From the NCBI RefSeq assembly GCF_016907235.1, contig NZ_JAFBBO010000001.1:3224001-3288000 (forward strand): a stretch of DNA of 64,000 nucleotides, given 5' to 3'. The notes under the pieces are model-generated. The model did no database searches. It was not told where the DNA came from and worked only from the letters and a program-made list of their open reading frames with translations. Positions 55,466-64,000 of the stretch are shown piece by piece; position 1 is the first letter of the stretch; the number at the start of each line of letters is the position of its first letter. The position numbers and the translations under genes are program-made. Source of the stretch: Oerskovia jenensis. GTDB taxonomy: Bacteria > Actinomycetota > Actinomycetes > Actinomycetales > Cellulomonadaceae.

Positions 55466-56808
55466 GCAACCCTTCCCGCACGCAGGACCCCCGCCGCCCC
55501 GGGCACGACGTCGACGTCGACCTCCTGGGGCTCGGCTTCGGACCGTCGAACATGGCGCTCGCGATCGCGGTCGAGGAGCACAACGCGACGTCCGACGAAC
55601 GGCTGCGCGCGGTCTTCCACGAGCGCCAGGCGACCTCGCGCTGGCACCACGGCATGCTCTTCGAGGACGCGCACATGCAGGTCGCGTTCGCCAAGGACCT
55701 CGTGACGCTGCGCAACCCCACGAGCGACTACTCGTTCCTCGCGTTCCTGCACGAGCAGGGCCGCCTCGTCGACTTCCTCAACCGGGGCAGCTTCGCGCCG
55801 CTGCGCGTCGAGTTCGCGGCCTACCTGCGCTGGGCCGCGGCCCGTCTCGCGGGGTTCACGCGCTACGGCTCGTCGGTCGAGTCCGTCGTCCCCGTGCGGT
55901 CCGACGGGCAGGTCGTCGCGTTCGACGTGACGGTCCGGGACCAGCAGGGGCGAAGCACGACCCGCGCCCGCGACGTCGTGGTCGCAGCGGGCCTGCAGCC
56001 GCGGCTCCCGGAGGGCCTCACCGAGTCGGCCCGCGTCTGGCACAACCAGCGGTACCTCGACCGCATCGCGCTCGTCGACCACGACGTGCGTCGGGCCGTG
56101 GTCGTGGGCGCGGGGCAGAGCGCCGCCGAGATCATGCTCGACCTCTACGACCGGTTCCCCGGCGCCGAGGTCCACTCGGTGTCGCGCCGCTACGGCTTCT
56201 CGCCCTCGGACTCGACGCCCTACGCCAACTCGGTCTTCGACCCGGGCACGGTCGACCTCTTCTACGACGCCCCGCCCGCGGGGCGCGCGCAGCTCATGGC
56301 GCACCACCGCAACACCAACTACTCGGTCGTGGCCGAGGACACCATCCGCGCCCTGCACGAGCACGAGTACCGCGACCGGTGGCTCGGGCGCGAACGCCTG
56401 CACTGGCACCGGTGCACCGAGGTGCTCGACGTGCGGAACGCATCGGACGGCCCGGTGGCTCTGACGCTCGCCGAGAACCTCACGGGGACCACGGCCGTCC
56501 TCGACGCGGACCTCGTCGTGCTCGCCACGGGCTACCGGCCCCTGGACCCGGCGACCCTGCTCGGCGGCACGACCGACCTGCTCGGTCGCGACGCCGACGG
56601 GGCCCTCGACCTGCACCGCGACCACCGCGCCCGCCTCACCGAGCCGGCCGACGCCGGGCTCTACCTCGTGGGGCAGTCCGAGCACTCGCACGGTCTCAGC
56701 TCGACCCTGCTGTCCACGCTGGGCGTCCGCGCCGGAGAGGTGCTCGCGTCGGTCCTGGCCCGCCGAGCTGCGCCCGCCGTCCGTCCCGACCCGGTGGCCG
56801 TCCGATGA
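55462..56808 (+). CDS. L-ornithine/L-lysine N-monooxygenase
   Basis: FAD- and NADPH-dependent hydroxylation of the side-chain amine of ornithine or lysine, the source of hydroxamate groups. 448 residues. LLGLGFGPSNMALAIA (23-30) binds FAD; MQVAFAKDLVTLRNPTSDYSFLAFL, VVVGAGQSAAEIMLDLY (NADPH), HRNTNYSVV and VLATGYRP are standard SidA/IucD/PvdA motifs. I cannot tell ornithine from lysine with certainty. ATG 55462 overlaps the dhbE stop. Its presence among dihydroxybenzoate genes points to a mixed-ligand siderophore. Confidence 0.92.
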   Translation: MSNPSRTQDPRRPGHDVDVDLLGLGFGPSNMALAIAVEEHNATSDERLRAVFHERQATSRWHHGMLFEDAHMQVAFAKDLVTLRNPTSDYSFLAFLHEQGRLVDFLNRGSFAPLRVEFAAYLRWAAARLAGFTRYGSSVESVVPVRSDGQVVAFDVTVRDQQGRSTTRARDVVVAAGLQPRLPEGLTESARVWHNQRYLDRIALVDHDVRRAVVVGAGQSAAEIMLDLYDRFPGAEVHSVSRRYGFSPSDSTPYANSVFDPGTVDLFYDAPPAGRAQLMAHHRNTNYSVVAEDTIRALHEHEYRDRWLGRERLHWHRCTEVLDVRNASDGPVALTLAENLTGTTAVLDADLVVLATGYRPLDPATLLGGTTDLLGRDADGALDLHRDHRARLTEPADAGLYLVGQSEHSHGLSSTLLSTLGVRAGEVLASVLARRAAPAVRPDPVAVR

Positions 56809-57635
56809 GCCTCACGACGACCGACCTGCGCGTCGGCTACGGCAAGCGCGACGTCCTCCAGGGGGTCGACCTCGAGATCCTCCAGGGCGAGCTCACGGTC
56901 ATCGTCGGGCCCAACGGCTGCGGCAAGTCGACCCTGCTGCTCTCTCTCGCCCGCATCCTGCGGCCCACCGCCGGGAAGGTCGAGCTCGACGGGCAGGTCG
57001 TCACGTCGATGCCGCCCCGCGAGGTCGCCAGGCGGCTCGCGTTCCTGCCGCAGTCCCCGGTCGGGCCGGACGGCATCCGCGTGCGCGACCTCGTGGCCCG
57101 AGGACGCCACCCGCACCAGGGCTTCCTGCGCGCGCTGTCGGCCGAGGACCACCAGGTCGTCGACGAGGTGCTGCTCGCGACCGACACGCTCGACCTGTCG
57201 ACCCGGCGCGTGAGCGAGCTGTCGGGCGGGCAGCGCCAGCGCGTGTGGATCGCCATGGCCCTCGCGCAGGAGACGTCGCTGCTCCTGCTCGACGAGCCCA
57301 CCACGTTCCTCGACATCGCCCACCAGATCGACGTCCTCGACACGTGCGCGCGCCTGCACGACGAGGGCCGCACGGTCGTCGCGGTCCTGCACGACCTCAA
57401 CCTCGCCGTCCGGTACGCGACCCAGCTCGTCCTCATGAAGGACGGCGCGGTCGTGGCCCAGGGGCGCCCCGAGGAGGTCCTGGACGCCGACGTCGTCCGG
57501 CACGTGTTCGGGATCCGCGCCCACGTCGTGACCGACCCCGAGGGCTGGCCGCTCGTGGTCCCCGTCCGCTCCGACGTCCTGGCCAGGCGTTCGCCCGCAC
57601 GCACCAGCCCACGTCCCGCCGGAGGACCCGCATGA
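56805..57635 (+). CDS. iron-siderophore ABC transporter ATP-binding protein
   Basis: FepC/FhuC-type ATPase. 276 residues. Walker [17 protein letters not shown]-loop, signature LSGGQRQRVWIAMALAQ, Walker B LLLLDEPTTFLDIAHQ and switch His in VAVLHDLNLAVRYA are intact, and LDIAHQIDVLD is typical of the siderophore group. The C-terminal 25 residues are an Arg/Pro/Ala tail. ATG 56805 overlaps the monooxygenase stop. The matching permeases are not in the window and probably lie further on. Confidence 0.93.
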   Translation: MSLTTTDLRVGYGKRDVLQGVDLEILQGELTVIVGPNGCGKSTLLLSLARILRPTAGKVELDGQVVTSMPPREVARRLAFLPQSPVGPDGIRVRDLVARGRHPHQGFLRALSAEDHQVVDEVLLATDTLDLSTRRVSELSGGQRQRVWIAMALAQETSLLLLDEPTTFLDIAHQIDVLDTCARLHDEGRTVVAVLHDLNLAVRYATQLVLMKDGAVVAQGRPEEVLDADVVRHVFGIRAHVVTDPEGWPLVVPVRSDVLARRSPARTSPRPAGGPA

Positions 57636-57880
57636 CCACGACAGCAGCCCCCACGCGCGAGCAGGCGCTCGCGGACCTCGTCGACGTCCTGGGCGCCGGC
57701 GGCTCGGCCGCGCACGAGATCGGGCTCGACGACGACCTGATCGACCACGGCCTGGACTCGGTGCGGCTCATGGCCCTGCTCGAGCGCTGGCGCGCCGCGG
57801 GCTGGTCGGTCGAGTTCGCCCAGGTCGCGGTCGAGCCCACGCTCCGTGGCTGCCTGCGCGCGCTGGGCGTCGCGACCTGA
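57632..57880 (+). CDS. stand-alone aryl carrier protein (ArCP)
   Basis: 82 residues, one phosphopantetheine-binding domain. The site DHGLDSVRLMALLERW places the modified Ser at 43; the LDSVRLM pattern is that of aryl carriers such as the EntB C-terminal domain, rather than peptidyl carriers (usually GGHSL or GGDSI). It would hold 2,3-dihydroxybenzoate loaded by DhbE and pass it to the first NRPS condensation domain. It replaces the carrier domain missing from the isochorismatase. ATG 57632 overlaps the ABC ATPase stop. Confidence 0.9.
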   Translation: MTTTAAPTREQALADLVDVLGAGGSAAHEIGLDDDLIDHGLDSVRLMALLERWRAAGWSVEFAQVAVEPTLRGCLRALGVAT

Positions 57881-57971
57881 CGCACCCCGCCCTGCCGGCC
57901 GCACCCCTCGACCACGCGCCACCCCGACCTTCGCACGACCTCGCCAGACCCACCTCAAGGAGAACCCCAGC

Positions 57972-59000
57972 ATGACCAGCACCCGAACCCTCACGACCGC
58001 ACGTGGCACCCGGACCTCGCGCGCCACCGCCTGGCTGCTCGTCCCGGCCCTCGCCGCGGTCCTCGCCGTGGGCGGGTGCGCGGGCGGCACGTCGGCGGCC
58101 GACGAGCCCGCCGGCTCCTCGGCCGAGGCGGGCACCCGCACGGTCGAGACCGCGTTCGGGAAGGTCGAGATCCCCGCGGACCCCCAGCGCGTCGTCGCGC
58201 TCGAGGGCGGCACGGGCCCGCTCCTCGAGGCGGGCATCGTGCCCGTCGCGACCGCGGACGGCGACTGGGCCGAGTCGTACCTGCCCGCCGAGTTCGAGCA
58301 GGTCGCGGACCTGCCGATCGTGATGGGCGCGGACGGCTGGGACTACGAGAAGATCGCGTCGCTCGAGCCCGACCTGATCGTCGGGTTCGTGCGCGGCGGC
58401 AAGGAGGAGGAGCTCAGCGCCGAGAAGAAGGCCGACTTCGACAAGCTGTCCCAGATCGCACCCACGGTCCTCGTCCGCGCCACGGGCTCGGCGACGGTCA
58501 AGGACGCGTCGGTCGAGATCGCGGCGGCGCTCGGCGCGGGCACGGAGGCCGAGGCGATCAAGGCCGAGTACGAGGCGCGCGTCGCGGAGATCAAGGAGAC
58601 GTACGGCGACGTCATCGCGGCCCACACGTTCGCGGGGCTCGACTCGTTCGAGGAGATCACGGTCTACTCGCAGATCTCCTGGATCGGCGGCATCCTCACC
58701 GACATCGGCGCACCGCTGCCCGCGGTCGTGGCCGAGGAGAAGACCGAGAACGGCGCCTTCCTGTCCTACGAGCAGCTCGGCCAGGTCGCCGACGCGACCG
58801 TCGTGCTGACCGAGCAGACGGTCGAGGGCCGGCCCGGCCCCGGCGCCGAGGAGCTCGAGGCCGCGTCGACCTACCAGTCGCTCCCGGCCGTGACCGCGGG
58901 GCACGCGTACGGCATCCGCTACTTCTTCGCGGACCGCTACAGCCTGGCCCTCGACGTCCTCGACCAGCTCGAGGTCGTGCTCAAGGACCTCCAGGGCTGA
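57972..59000 (+). CDS. iron-siderophore ABC transporter substrate-binding lipoprotein
   Basis: 342 residues. Signal sequence ends in AVGGCAGG (lipobox Cys36). The mature part is the FepB/FhuD-type periplasmic-binding fold: [43 protein letters not shown] and a final [16 protein letters not shown] 57972 has AAGGAGA 10 bases upstream. Its stop overlaps the NRPS start (TGATG at 58998-59002). Embedding uptake genes within the biosynthetic operon suggests export, capture and synthesis are controlled together. Confidence 0.92.
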   Translation: MTSTRTLTTARGTRTSRATAWLLVPALAAVLAVGGCAGGTSAADEPAGSSAEAGTRTVETAFGKVEIPADPQRVVALEGGTGPLLEAGIVPVATADGDWAESYLPAEFEQVADLPIVMGADGWDYEKIASLEPDLIVGFVRGGKEEELSAEKKADFDKLSQIAPTVLVRATGSATVKDASVEIAAALGAGTEAEAIKAEYEARVAEIKETYGDVIAAHTFAGLDSFEEITVYSQISWIGGILTDIGAPLPAVVAEEKTENGAFLSYEQLGQVADATVVLTEQTVEGRPGPGAEELEAASTYQSLPAVTAGHAYGIRYFFADRYSLALDVLDQLEVVLKDLQG

Positions 59001-62000
59001 TGACGACGTCCTCCGCCCCCGACCTCGTGCCCGTCGACCTGCCCGTCGACGTGGGCCCCGCGGTGCTCCCCGTGCCTGCGGGCCTCGCGCTCACGACCGC
59101 GCAGCTCGGCGTGATCGGCGCGCAGCTCGTGCGTCCCGACACGACCTCGTTCGCGGTGGGCGAGGTCGTCGAGATCACGGGCGAGCTCGACACGGACGTG
59201 CTGGCGCTCGCGGTCGAGATCGTGGTCGGGGAGACGGAGGCGCTGCGCACGGCGTTCGTGGTGTCCGACGACGTCGCGCAGGTCGTCCACCCGGCCGGCG
59301 GTCCCGCGCTCGCGCGGACGCGCACGGACGTCGTGACCGGCGGCGTCCGGGTCCTCGACCTGTCGGGGGTGCCCGACGCCCGGGAGCGGGCGGCCACGCT
59401 CGTCGAGACCGACCGCGCGCTGCCCTTCGCGCTCGACGTGCCGGCCCTGGCCCGTCAGGCGATCGTGCGCCTCGACGCGACGACCGTGTGGTGGTCCCTC
59501 GTGGTGCACCACGCGATCCTCGACGCGTACGGGATCACGCTCGTCGTGCGTCGCGTGGCCGAGGTCTGCACCGCGCTGACCTCGGGGCGCGAGGTGGGGC
59601 CGAGCCCCTTCGGGCAGGTCGCGGACGTCGTGGCCGAGGAGGCGCGCTACGCGGCGTCCCCCGAGCGGGAGAGGGACCGGGAGCACTGGGCCTCCCGGGT
59701 GGGCACCCTCGACGCGGGACCGGGGAGCTTCAGCGAGGGACCGCTCCCCGAGGCCACCGTCGGCCCGGCTCCGGCCGACGCCGTGGTGCGGGTCGCGCAC
59801 GGGGCGGGCTGCGCCGTCGGGCCGCTCGAAGAGGTCGCCGCGCGGTCCGGCGCCGGCTGGCCCGACGTCGTCGCCGCGACCTTCGCCGTCCACCTCGCGC
59901 TCGTCGCGGGGCGCCGCCGCGTGAGCGTCGCGATGCCCGCGATGAACCGCATGGGGTCCGTCGCGGCGGTCGTCCCGACCATGCGCGTCAACGTCCTGCC
60001 CGTCGTGGTCGACGTCGCGCCGGGGCAGCGCGTCGACGACCTCGTGACGCAGGTCCGCGAGCGCGTGCGCGAGCTGCGCCGCCACGGGCGCTACCCCGCC
60101 GAGCAGATCGTGCGCGACGCGGGCTCGGCCGTGACCGCGGCCGAGCTCAACGTCAAGCTGTTCGACCACGACCTGCACCTCGGCTCCGCCGTCGGCCGGC
60201 TGCGCACCGTGGCCGAGGGCCCCGTCGACGACCTCGCGGTCTCGGTTGTGCGCGTCCCCGGGGCGGGCGGCGACGAGCTGCGTCTGACGGGCACCGCACC
60301 GGCCCGGCTGTTCACCGCGTCCGACGTCGCCGCTCGCCTGGGTGAGCTGGCCCACCTCCTGGAGAGCGTGGGAGACGCGGCGCCCGGCGCTCGCGTGGGG
60401 TCCCTCGGGCTCGTGCCCGCCCGGGCGGAGCCCGCGATCGTGGCCCGCTCGACCGGCCCCGCGCTGCCCGGGGACGCGGTGCCCCTGCTCGCCGGGGCCC
60501 TGTTCGACCGCGCCGTGGCCACGCGGGGCGACGCCGTGGCGCTCGTCGCGCACGAGACCTCGACGTTCCGGGAGCTCGACGAGGCCGTCGCGCACCTCGC
60601 CGGGCGCCTGGTCGCCGCCGGCGCCCGCTCCGACACGCTCGTCGCGATCGACCTGCCGCGCGGCACCGACTACGTCGTGACCCTGCTCGCGCTGCACCGC
60701 TGCGGGGCCGCCGCGCTCCTGCTCGACGACCGGACCCCGCCCGCGCGACGCCTCGCGCTCGCCGACCGCCACGAGGCGAGGATCGTCGTCGCCGACGTCA
60801 CGGGTGCCACCCGTGGCCCGGGCGTCGCCGGTGGCGAGGCGGCTGCCGCCGCGGCGTCCCTCCCCACCGGCGACGGCTCCCTGTGGAGGGGGCGCGTCGT
60901 CGTCGGGCCACGCGGGGACGCCACGACCCGCGGGGCCGTCCCGCTGCGGCACGCGCTCGACGTGCCGCGCGACTCCCTCGCCTACGTCCTGCACACCTCG
61001 GGGTCCACGGGTGAGCCCAAGGCGGTCGGGGTCGGTCACGGCGCGCTCGCACAGTTCCTCGCCCACCACGCGGCGCACGTCGTGCCGCCCGTCGGGAGCC
61101 ACCCGGCCCCGGCGCAGCGCGTCGCGCAGACCATGCCGCTCGTGTTCGACGGCTCGTGGGACACGCTGCTCACGCTCCTGCTGGGACACGAGCTGCACCT
61201 GCTCGACGTCGAGCAGTACCGCGACCCGGGGACCCTCGTGGACCTCGTGGTCGAGCGCGGCATCCACCGCATCGACCTCACGCCCACCGTCATGTCGGCC
61301 GTCGTCGAGGCCGGGCTGTTCACCCGGGACCACGAGCTGCGGACCGTGTCCGTGGGCGGCGAGGCGTGCCCGCCCGCGCTGTGGACCACGCTGCGCGCAC
61401 AGCCCGGGCTCCGGGTCCTCAACCTCTACGGGCCCACCGAGTACACGGTCGACGCCGTGGGCGCGACCGGCCACGACGCGGAGCGGCCCGTGATCGGGCG
61501 ACCGCTCTGCGCGACCGCCGCCCTGGTCCTCGACCAGCACCTGCGCCCCGTGCCCGACGGCGTGGTCGGCGAGCTCTACCTCGCCGGCCCCCAGCTCGCG
61601 CGCGGCTACCTGCGCCGCCCCGACCTCACGGCCGAACGCTTCGTCGCGAACCCGTTCGGGGAGCCCGGCGCGCGCATGTACCGCACGGGCGACCTCGCGC
61701 GCCGCGACACCGAGGGCCTGCTGCACTACGTCGGTCGCCGCGACCACCAGGTCAAGATCCGCGGGTTCCGCGTCGAGCCGGGCGAGACCGAGGCCGCGCT
61801 GCTCGCGCTGCCCGGCGTCGCGCAGGCGACCGTGCAGGCGCGCAGGTCCGCGCTCGGCGCGCGCCTGGTCGCGTACGTCGTGGCGCCAGGTCTGGCGGGA
61901 GACGCGGTGCGGGCGGCGCTCGCGGACGTGCTGCCGGACCACCTGGTGCCCTCGGTCGTCGTGGTGCTCGACGCACTGCCGCTCACGAGCAACGGCAAGC

Positions 62001-62467
62001 TCGACGTCGCGGCACTTCCCGAGCCCACCCCTCCCGTGCCGACGGCGACGGACCTGCCCGCCGAGGGGGACGGACCCGCCCACCCCGGGCGACCGGACCT
62101 CCCGCCGACGGTGACCGACGTGTCGCTCGCGTTCGCCTCGGCCCTCGACCTCGCCGCGGTCGCACCCGACGCCGACTTCTTCGCGCTCGGCGGCGACAGC
62201 ATCCGTGCGATCCACGTCGTCGCACGCCTGCGCGACAAGGGCTGGCGCTCGAGCGTGCAGGACGTGTTCGAGCAGCGCACCGTCACGGGCGTCGCGGCCA
62301 TGCTGCGGCGCCTCGAACCGGTCGCACCGGCCGCCCCGACGACGCACGCACCAGGGTCCACCTCCACGGACGCGGCCGTCCCGCTCCTCGACCTCGCACC
62401 CGGCGACCTCGACCGCCTCGGCGCACTCCTCGGCGACCGCCGACGCACACGGAAGGCACGACCATGA
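59000..62467 (+). CDS. nonribosomal peptide synthetase, C-A-PCP
   Basis: 1155 residues, one full module. The condensation domain (about 25-440) opens [14 protein letters not shown] like EntF and has its active site as HHAILDAYG (His170-171, Asp175), where the usual DG is DA. The adenylation domain (about 480-1010) has A3 [11 protein letters not shown] at 664, A5 NLYGPTEYT at 808, [20 protein letters not shown] and A10 Lys1000 in NGKL. The carrier domain has [11 protein letters not shown] with Ser1067. No epimerase or thioesterase. It likely joins dihydroxybenzoate from the ArCP to an amino acid I cannot name. Confidence 0.93.
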   Translation: MTTSSAPDLVPVDLPVDVGPAVLPVPAGLALTTAQLGVIGAQLVRPDTTSFAVGEVVEITGELDTDVLALAVEIVVGETEALRTAFVVSDDVAQVVHPAGGPALARTRTDVVTGGVRVLDLSGVPDARERAATLVETDRALPFALDVPALARQAIVRLDATTVWWSLVVHHAILDAYGITLVVRRVAEVCTALTSGREVGPSPFGQVADVVAEEARYAASPERERDREHWASRVGTLDAGPGSFSEGPLPEATVGPAPADAVVRVAHGAGCAVGPLEEVAARSGAGWPDVVAATFAVHLALVAGRRRVSVAMPAMNRMGSVAAVVPTMRVNVLPVVVDVAPGQRVDDLVTQVRERVRELRRHGRYPAEQIVRDAGSAVTAAELNVKLFDHDLHLGSAVGRLRTVAEGPVDDLAVSVVRVPGAGGDELRLTGTAPARLFTASDVAARLGELAHLLESVGDAAPGARVGSLGLVPARAEPAIVARSTGPALPGDAVPLLAGALFDRAVATRGDAVALVAHETSTFRELDEAVAHLAGRLVAAGARSDTLVAIDLPRGTDYVVTLLALHRCGAAALLLDDRTPPARRLALADRHEARIVVADVTGATRGPGVAGGEAAAAAASLPTGDGSLWRGRVVVGPRGDATTRGAVPLRHALDVPRDSLAYVLHTSGSTGEPKAVGVGHGALAQFLAHHAAHVVPPVGSHPAPAQRVAQTMPLVFDGSWDTLLTLLLGHELHLLDVEQYRDPGTLVDLVVERGIHRIDLTPTVMSAVVEAGLFTRDHELRTVSVGGEACPPALWTTLRAQPGLRVLNLYGPTEYTVDAVGATGHDAERPVIGRPLCATAALVLDQHLRPVPDGVVGELYLAGPQLARGYLRRPDLTAERFVANPFGEPGARMYRTGDLARRDTEGLLHYVGRRDHQVKIRGFRVEPGETEAALLALPGVAQATVQARRSALGARLVAYVVAPGLAGDAVRAALADVLPDHLVPSVVVVLDALPLTSNGKLDVAALPEPTPPVPTATDLPAEGDGPAHPGRPDLPPTVTDVSLAFASALDLAAVAPDADFFALGGDSIRAIHVVARLRDKGWRSSVQDVFEQRTVTGVAAMLRRLEPVAPAAPTTHAPGSTSTDAAVPLLDLAPGDLDRLGALLGDRRRTRKARP

Positions 62468-64000
62468 GCTCGACCGAGGCCATCGAGGCCGTCTGGCCCC
62501 TGACCGCGCTGCAGCGCGCGCTCACCGCCCACGCCGGGCTCGCGACCGACGGTCACGACCCGTACGTGGGTCAGACCCTCGTCGAGCTGCGCGGACCGCT
62601 CGACGGTCCCGCGCTCGAACGCAGCCTCGACGCGCTGCTCGTGGCCCACCCGAACCTGCGCGCGGGCTTCGCGGTCGACGACGACCTGGACCCGGTCCAG
62701 TTCGTCCCCCGCCACGCCACGGCCGAGGTCGTCTGGTACGACGCCGCCGACGGCTCCCGGTCGGACCGCGGCACCGACGACGTCGTGCGGGACCTGACCC
62801 GTGCCGCGGTCGCGGCCGAGCGGGCGCTCCCGTTCGACCCGTCCGACCCGCCGCTCGTGCGCTTCGGGGTCGTCGCGCTCGGGGCCGAGCACCACGTGCT
62901 CGTCGTCACGAGCCACCACCTGGTGCTCGACGGCTGGTCGATGCCGCTGCTGGTCCGTGAGGTCGCCCGGTTGTACGGGGCCGAGCTGTCCGCCGAGGAC
63001 GACGCCCTCGCACCCGCCCGTGGCCGGTTCGTCGACCACCTCGCGTGGCTCGGGCGTCAGGACGCCGAGGCCGCGCGTGCGCACTGGCGAGAGGCCCTCG
63101 CCGACGTCGAACCCTCCGGGTGGCCCGCGGCCGAGACGTGGGCCGCGGCCCGGAACAGCGCCTCCGACCCGGGCGCGACCGCAGCCGACGGGCAGCCCGC
63201 CCGCTCCGGCGACGGACCGACCACCGGTGACGCGTTCACGACCCGTCGAGCCCTCGACACGACCACGGTCGACGCCGTCCGCACGGGTGCGCGCGCGCAG
63301 GGCGTCACGTCGGCCACGCTCGTGCGCGCGGCGTGGGGCCTGATGGTCGCGGCCCAGGCCGGGACGACCCGGGCGACGTTCGCCGTCCCGGTCGCGCTCC
63401 GCAGCCCCGAGGTCGAGCACGCCGACGAGATCGTCGGGATGCTCACCGAGTCGGTCGTCGCCCGGGTCGACGCCGAGGCCGCCGCGACCCTCGGCGAGGT
63501 CGTCGCCGACCACGCCCGCCGCTGGAACGCCTCGTGGGACCACCAGCACGTCGGGCTGCGCGGCATCCAGGCGGCATCGGGCTCCGAGACGCCCGTCGCG
63601 ACGACGCTCGTGTCGTTCGAGCAGGCGCCCGGCGCCGGGACGTTCGCGCCGACGGTCGTGGGCCTCGACCCCGTCCACCTCCGTGTCCTCGCGACGCACG
63701 ACGCCACGCACTTCCCGCTCGCGCTCGCGGTCGACGCCGGGCCCGACACGTGGGACCTCGCCCTCGACGCGCACGCGGCCGCCTTCACGACGACGGCCGC
63801 CGAGGCGCTCCTCGCGACGTTCGAGCGGATCCTGCGCACGGTCGCGACCGACCCCGGGGCGCGGGTCGCGAGCCTCGACCTGGTCGCGCACCCTGCCTCC
63901 TCGACCGGCGGCGCCCCGATCGCCGCGGACGCGCCGGCGGGATCGGCGGGATCGGCGGCCGACCGCACGCCGACGGCACGGCCCGCCCTCGTCACCGACG
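62464..64000 (+). CDS. second nonribosomal peptide synthetase, N-terminal part (runs off the window)
   Basis: Open from ATG 62464, which overlaps the first NRPS stop, to the last base with no stop; about 512 residues are visible. They form a condensation domain: [42 protein letters not shown], an intact [13 protein letters not shown] (His151-152, Asp156, Gly157), and late [15 protein letters not shown] near 483 matches the linker that leads into an adenylation domain in the first NRPS. So at least one more module follows. It should elongate the chain from the first module. Confidence 0.92.
   Translation, partial: MSSTEAIEAVWPLTALQRALTAHAGLATDGHDPYVGQTLVELRGPLDGPALERSLDALLVAHPNLRAGFAVDDDLDPVQFVPRHATAEVVWYDAADGSRSDRGTDDVVRDLTRAAVAAERALPFDPSDPPLVRFGVVALGAEHHVLVVTSHHLVLDGWSMPLLVREVARLYGAELSAEDDALAPARGRFVDHLAWLGRQDAEAARAHWREALADVEPSGWPAAETWAAARNSASDPGATAADGQPARSGDGPTTGDAFTTRRALDTTTVDAVRTGARAQGVTSATLVRAAWGLMVAAQAGTTRATFAVPVALRSPEVEHADEIVGMLTESVVARVDAEAAATLGEVVADHARRWNASWDHQHVGLRGIQAASGSETPVATTLVSFEQAPGAGTFAPTVVGLDPVHLRVLATHDATHFPLALAVDAGPDTWDLALDAHAAAFTTTAAEALLATFERILRTVATDPGARVASLDLVAHPASSTGGAPIAADAPAGSAGSAADRTPTARPALVTD

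Noticed and set aside
58937-62347. A 1136-codon minus-strand frame opposite the first NRPS
   Set aside because: The plus strand has complete C, A and PCP motifs in order; the antisense frame is an artefact of codon bias.
59000-64000. Epimerisation or thioesterase domains in the NRPS genes
   Set aside because: No GxSxG thioesterase motif in context and no second HHxxxDG after the carrier domain of the first NRPS; release must lie beyond the window.

Overview
The window is a very GC-rich actinobacterial chromosome segment. Lsr2, CarD, mycothiol synthase MshA, SenX3/RegX3, a stand-alone GroEL with two CIRCE operators and many GTG starts point to an actinomycete. I would place it in the Micrococcales, perhaps near Cellulomonas, Oerskovia or Sanguibacter; the family is inference. 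Several gene orders match those I know from Mycobacterium: DUF2520-panC-panD-...-lysS-lsr2, mshA-...-gpm-...-senX3-regX3, carD-ispD-ispF-...-cysS-rlmB, and DUF3263-LytR_C-...-groEL. There are no insertion sequences, prophage genes, CRISPR arrays or rRNA genes; the only tRNA is tRNA-Thr(UGU).

Layout. 1-6.2 kb: cofactor operon (DUF2520, panC, panD, nadB, nadC) and lysS. 6.3-9.5 kb: a small membrane protein, lsr2, a lactonase-like propeller and mshA. 9.5-20.6 kb: an F420-type oxidoreductase, gpmA, then a phosphate block (phoU diverging from senX3-regX3, then pstSCAB) with a BCCT osmolyte transporter between; Pho-box-like repeats sit at pstS and senX3. 20.7-32 kb: two lipoproteins, carD, ispD-ispF, an inserted group (lipoprotein, TetR, sugar-lactone oxidase, fold-type III PLP enzyme, PPOX/F420 protein), then cysS-rlmB and a DUF1275 protein. 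32.8-42 kb: DUF4032 kinase-like protein, sugar ABC ATPase, otsA-otsB for trehalose, a membrane Ser/Thr kinase, a DsbA-like thiol protein and tRNA-Thr. 42.4-50.5 kb: SGNH hydrolase, ung, DUF3263, LytR_C protein, cold-shock protein, FAD oxidoreductase, glucoamylase-like protein and groEL.

50.7-64 kb (window end): one tightly overlapping operon for a siderophore, led by DtxR/IdeR-like sites. It encodes 2,3-dihydroxybenzoate synthesis and activation, an amino-acid N-hydroxylase, a free-standing aryl carrier protein, an iron-siderophore ABC ATPase and binding lipoprotein, a C-A-PCP NRPS and the start of a second NRPS cut by the window end. Making both a catechol and an N-hydroxylated amine suggests a mixed catecholate-hydroxamate siderophore. 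This is the most interesting system here.

Many genes carry a TANNNT -10 hexamer exactly 6 or 7 bases before the start codon, the signature of leaderless mRNAs; I used it to choose several starts. Strong GC-rich hairpins close most transcription units.
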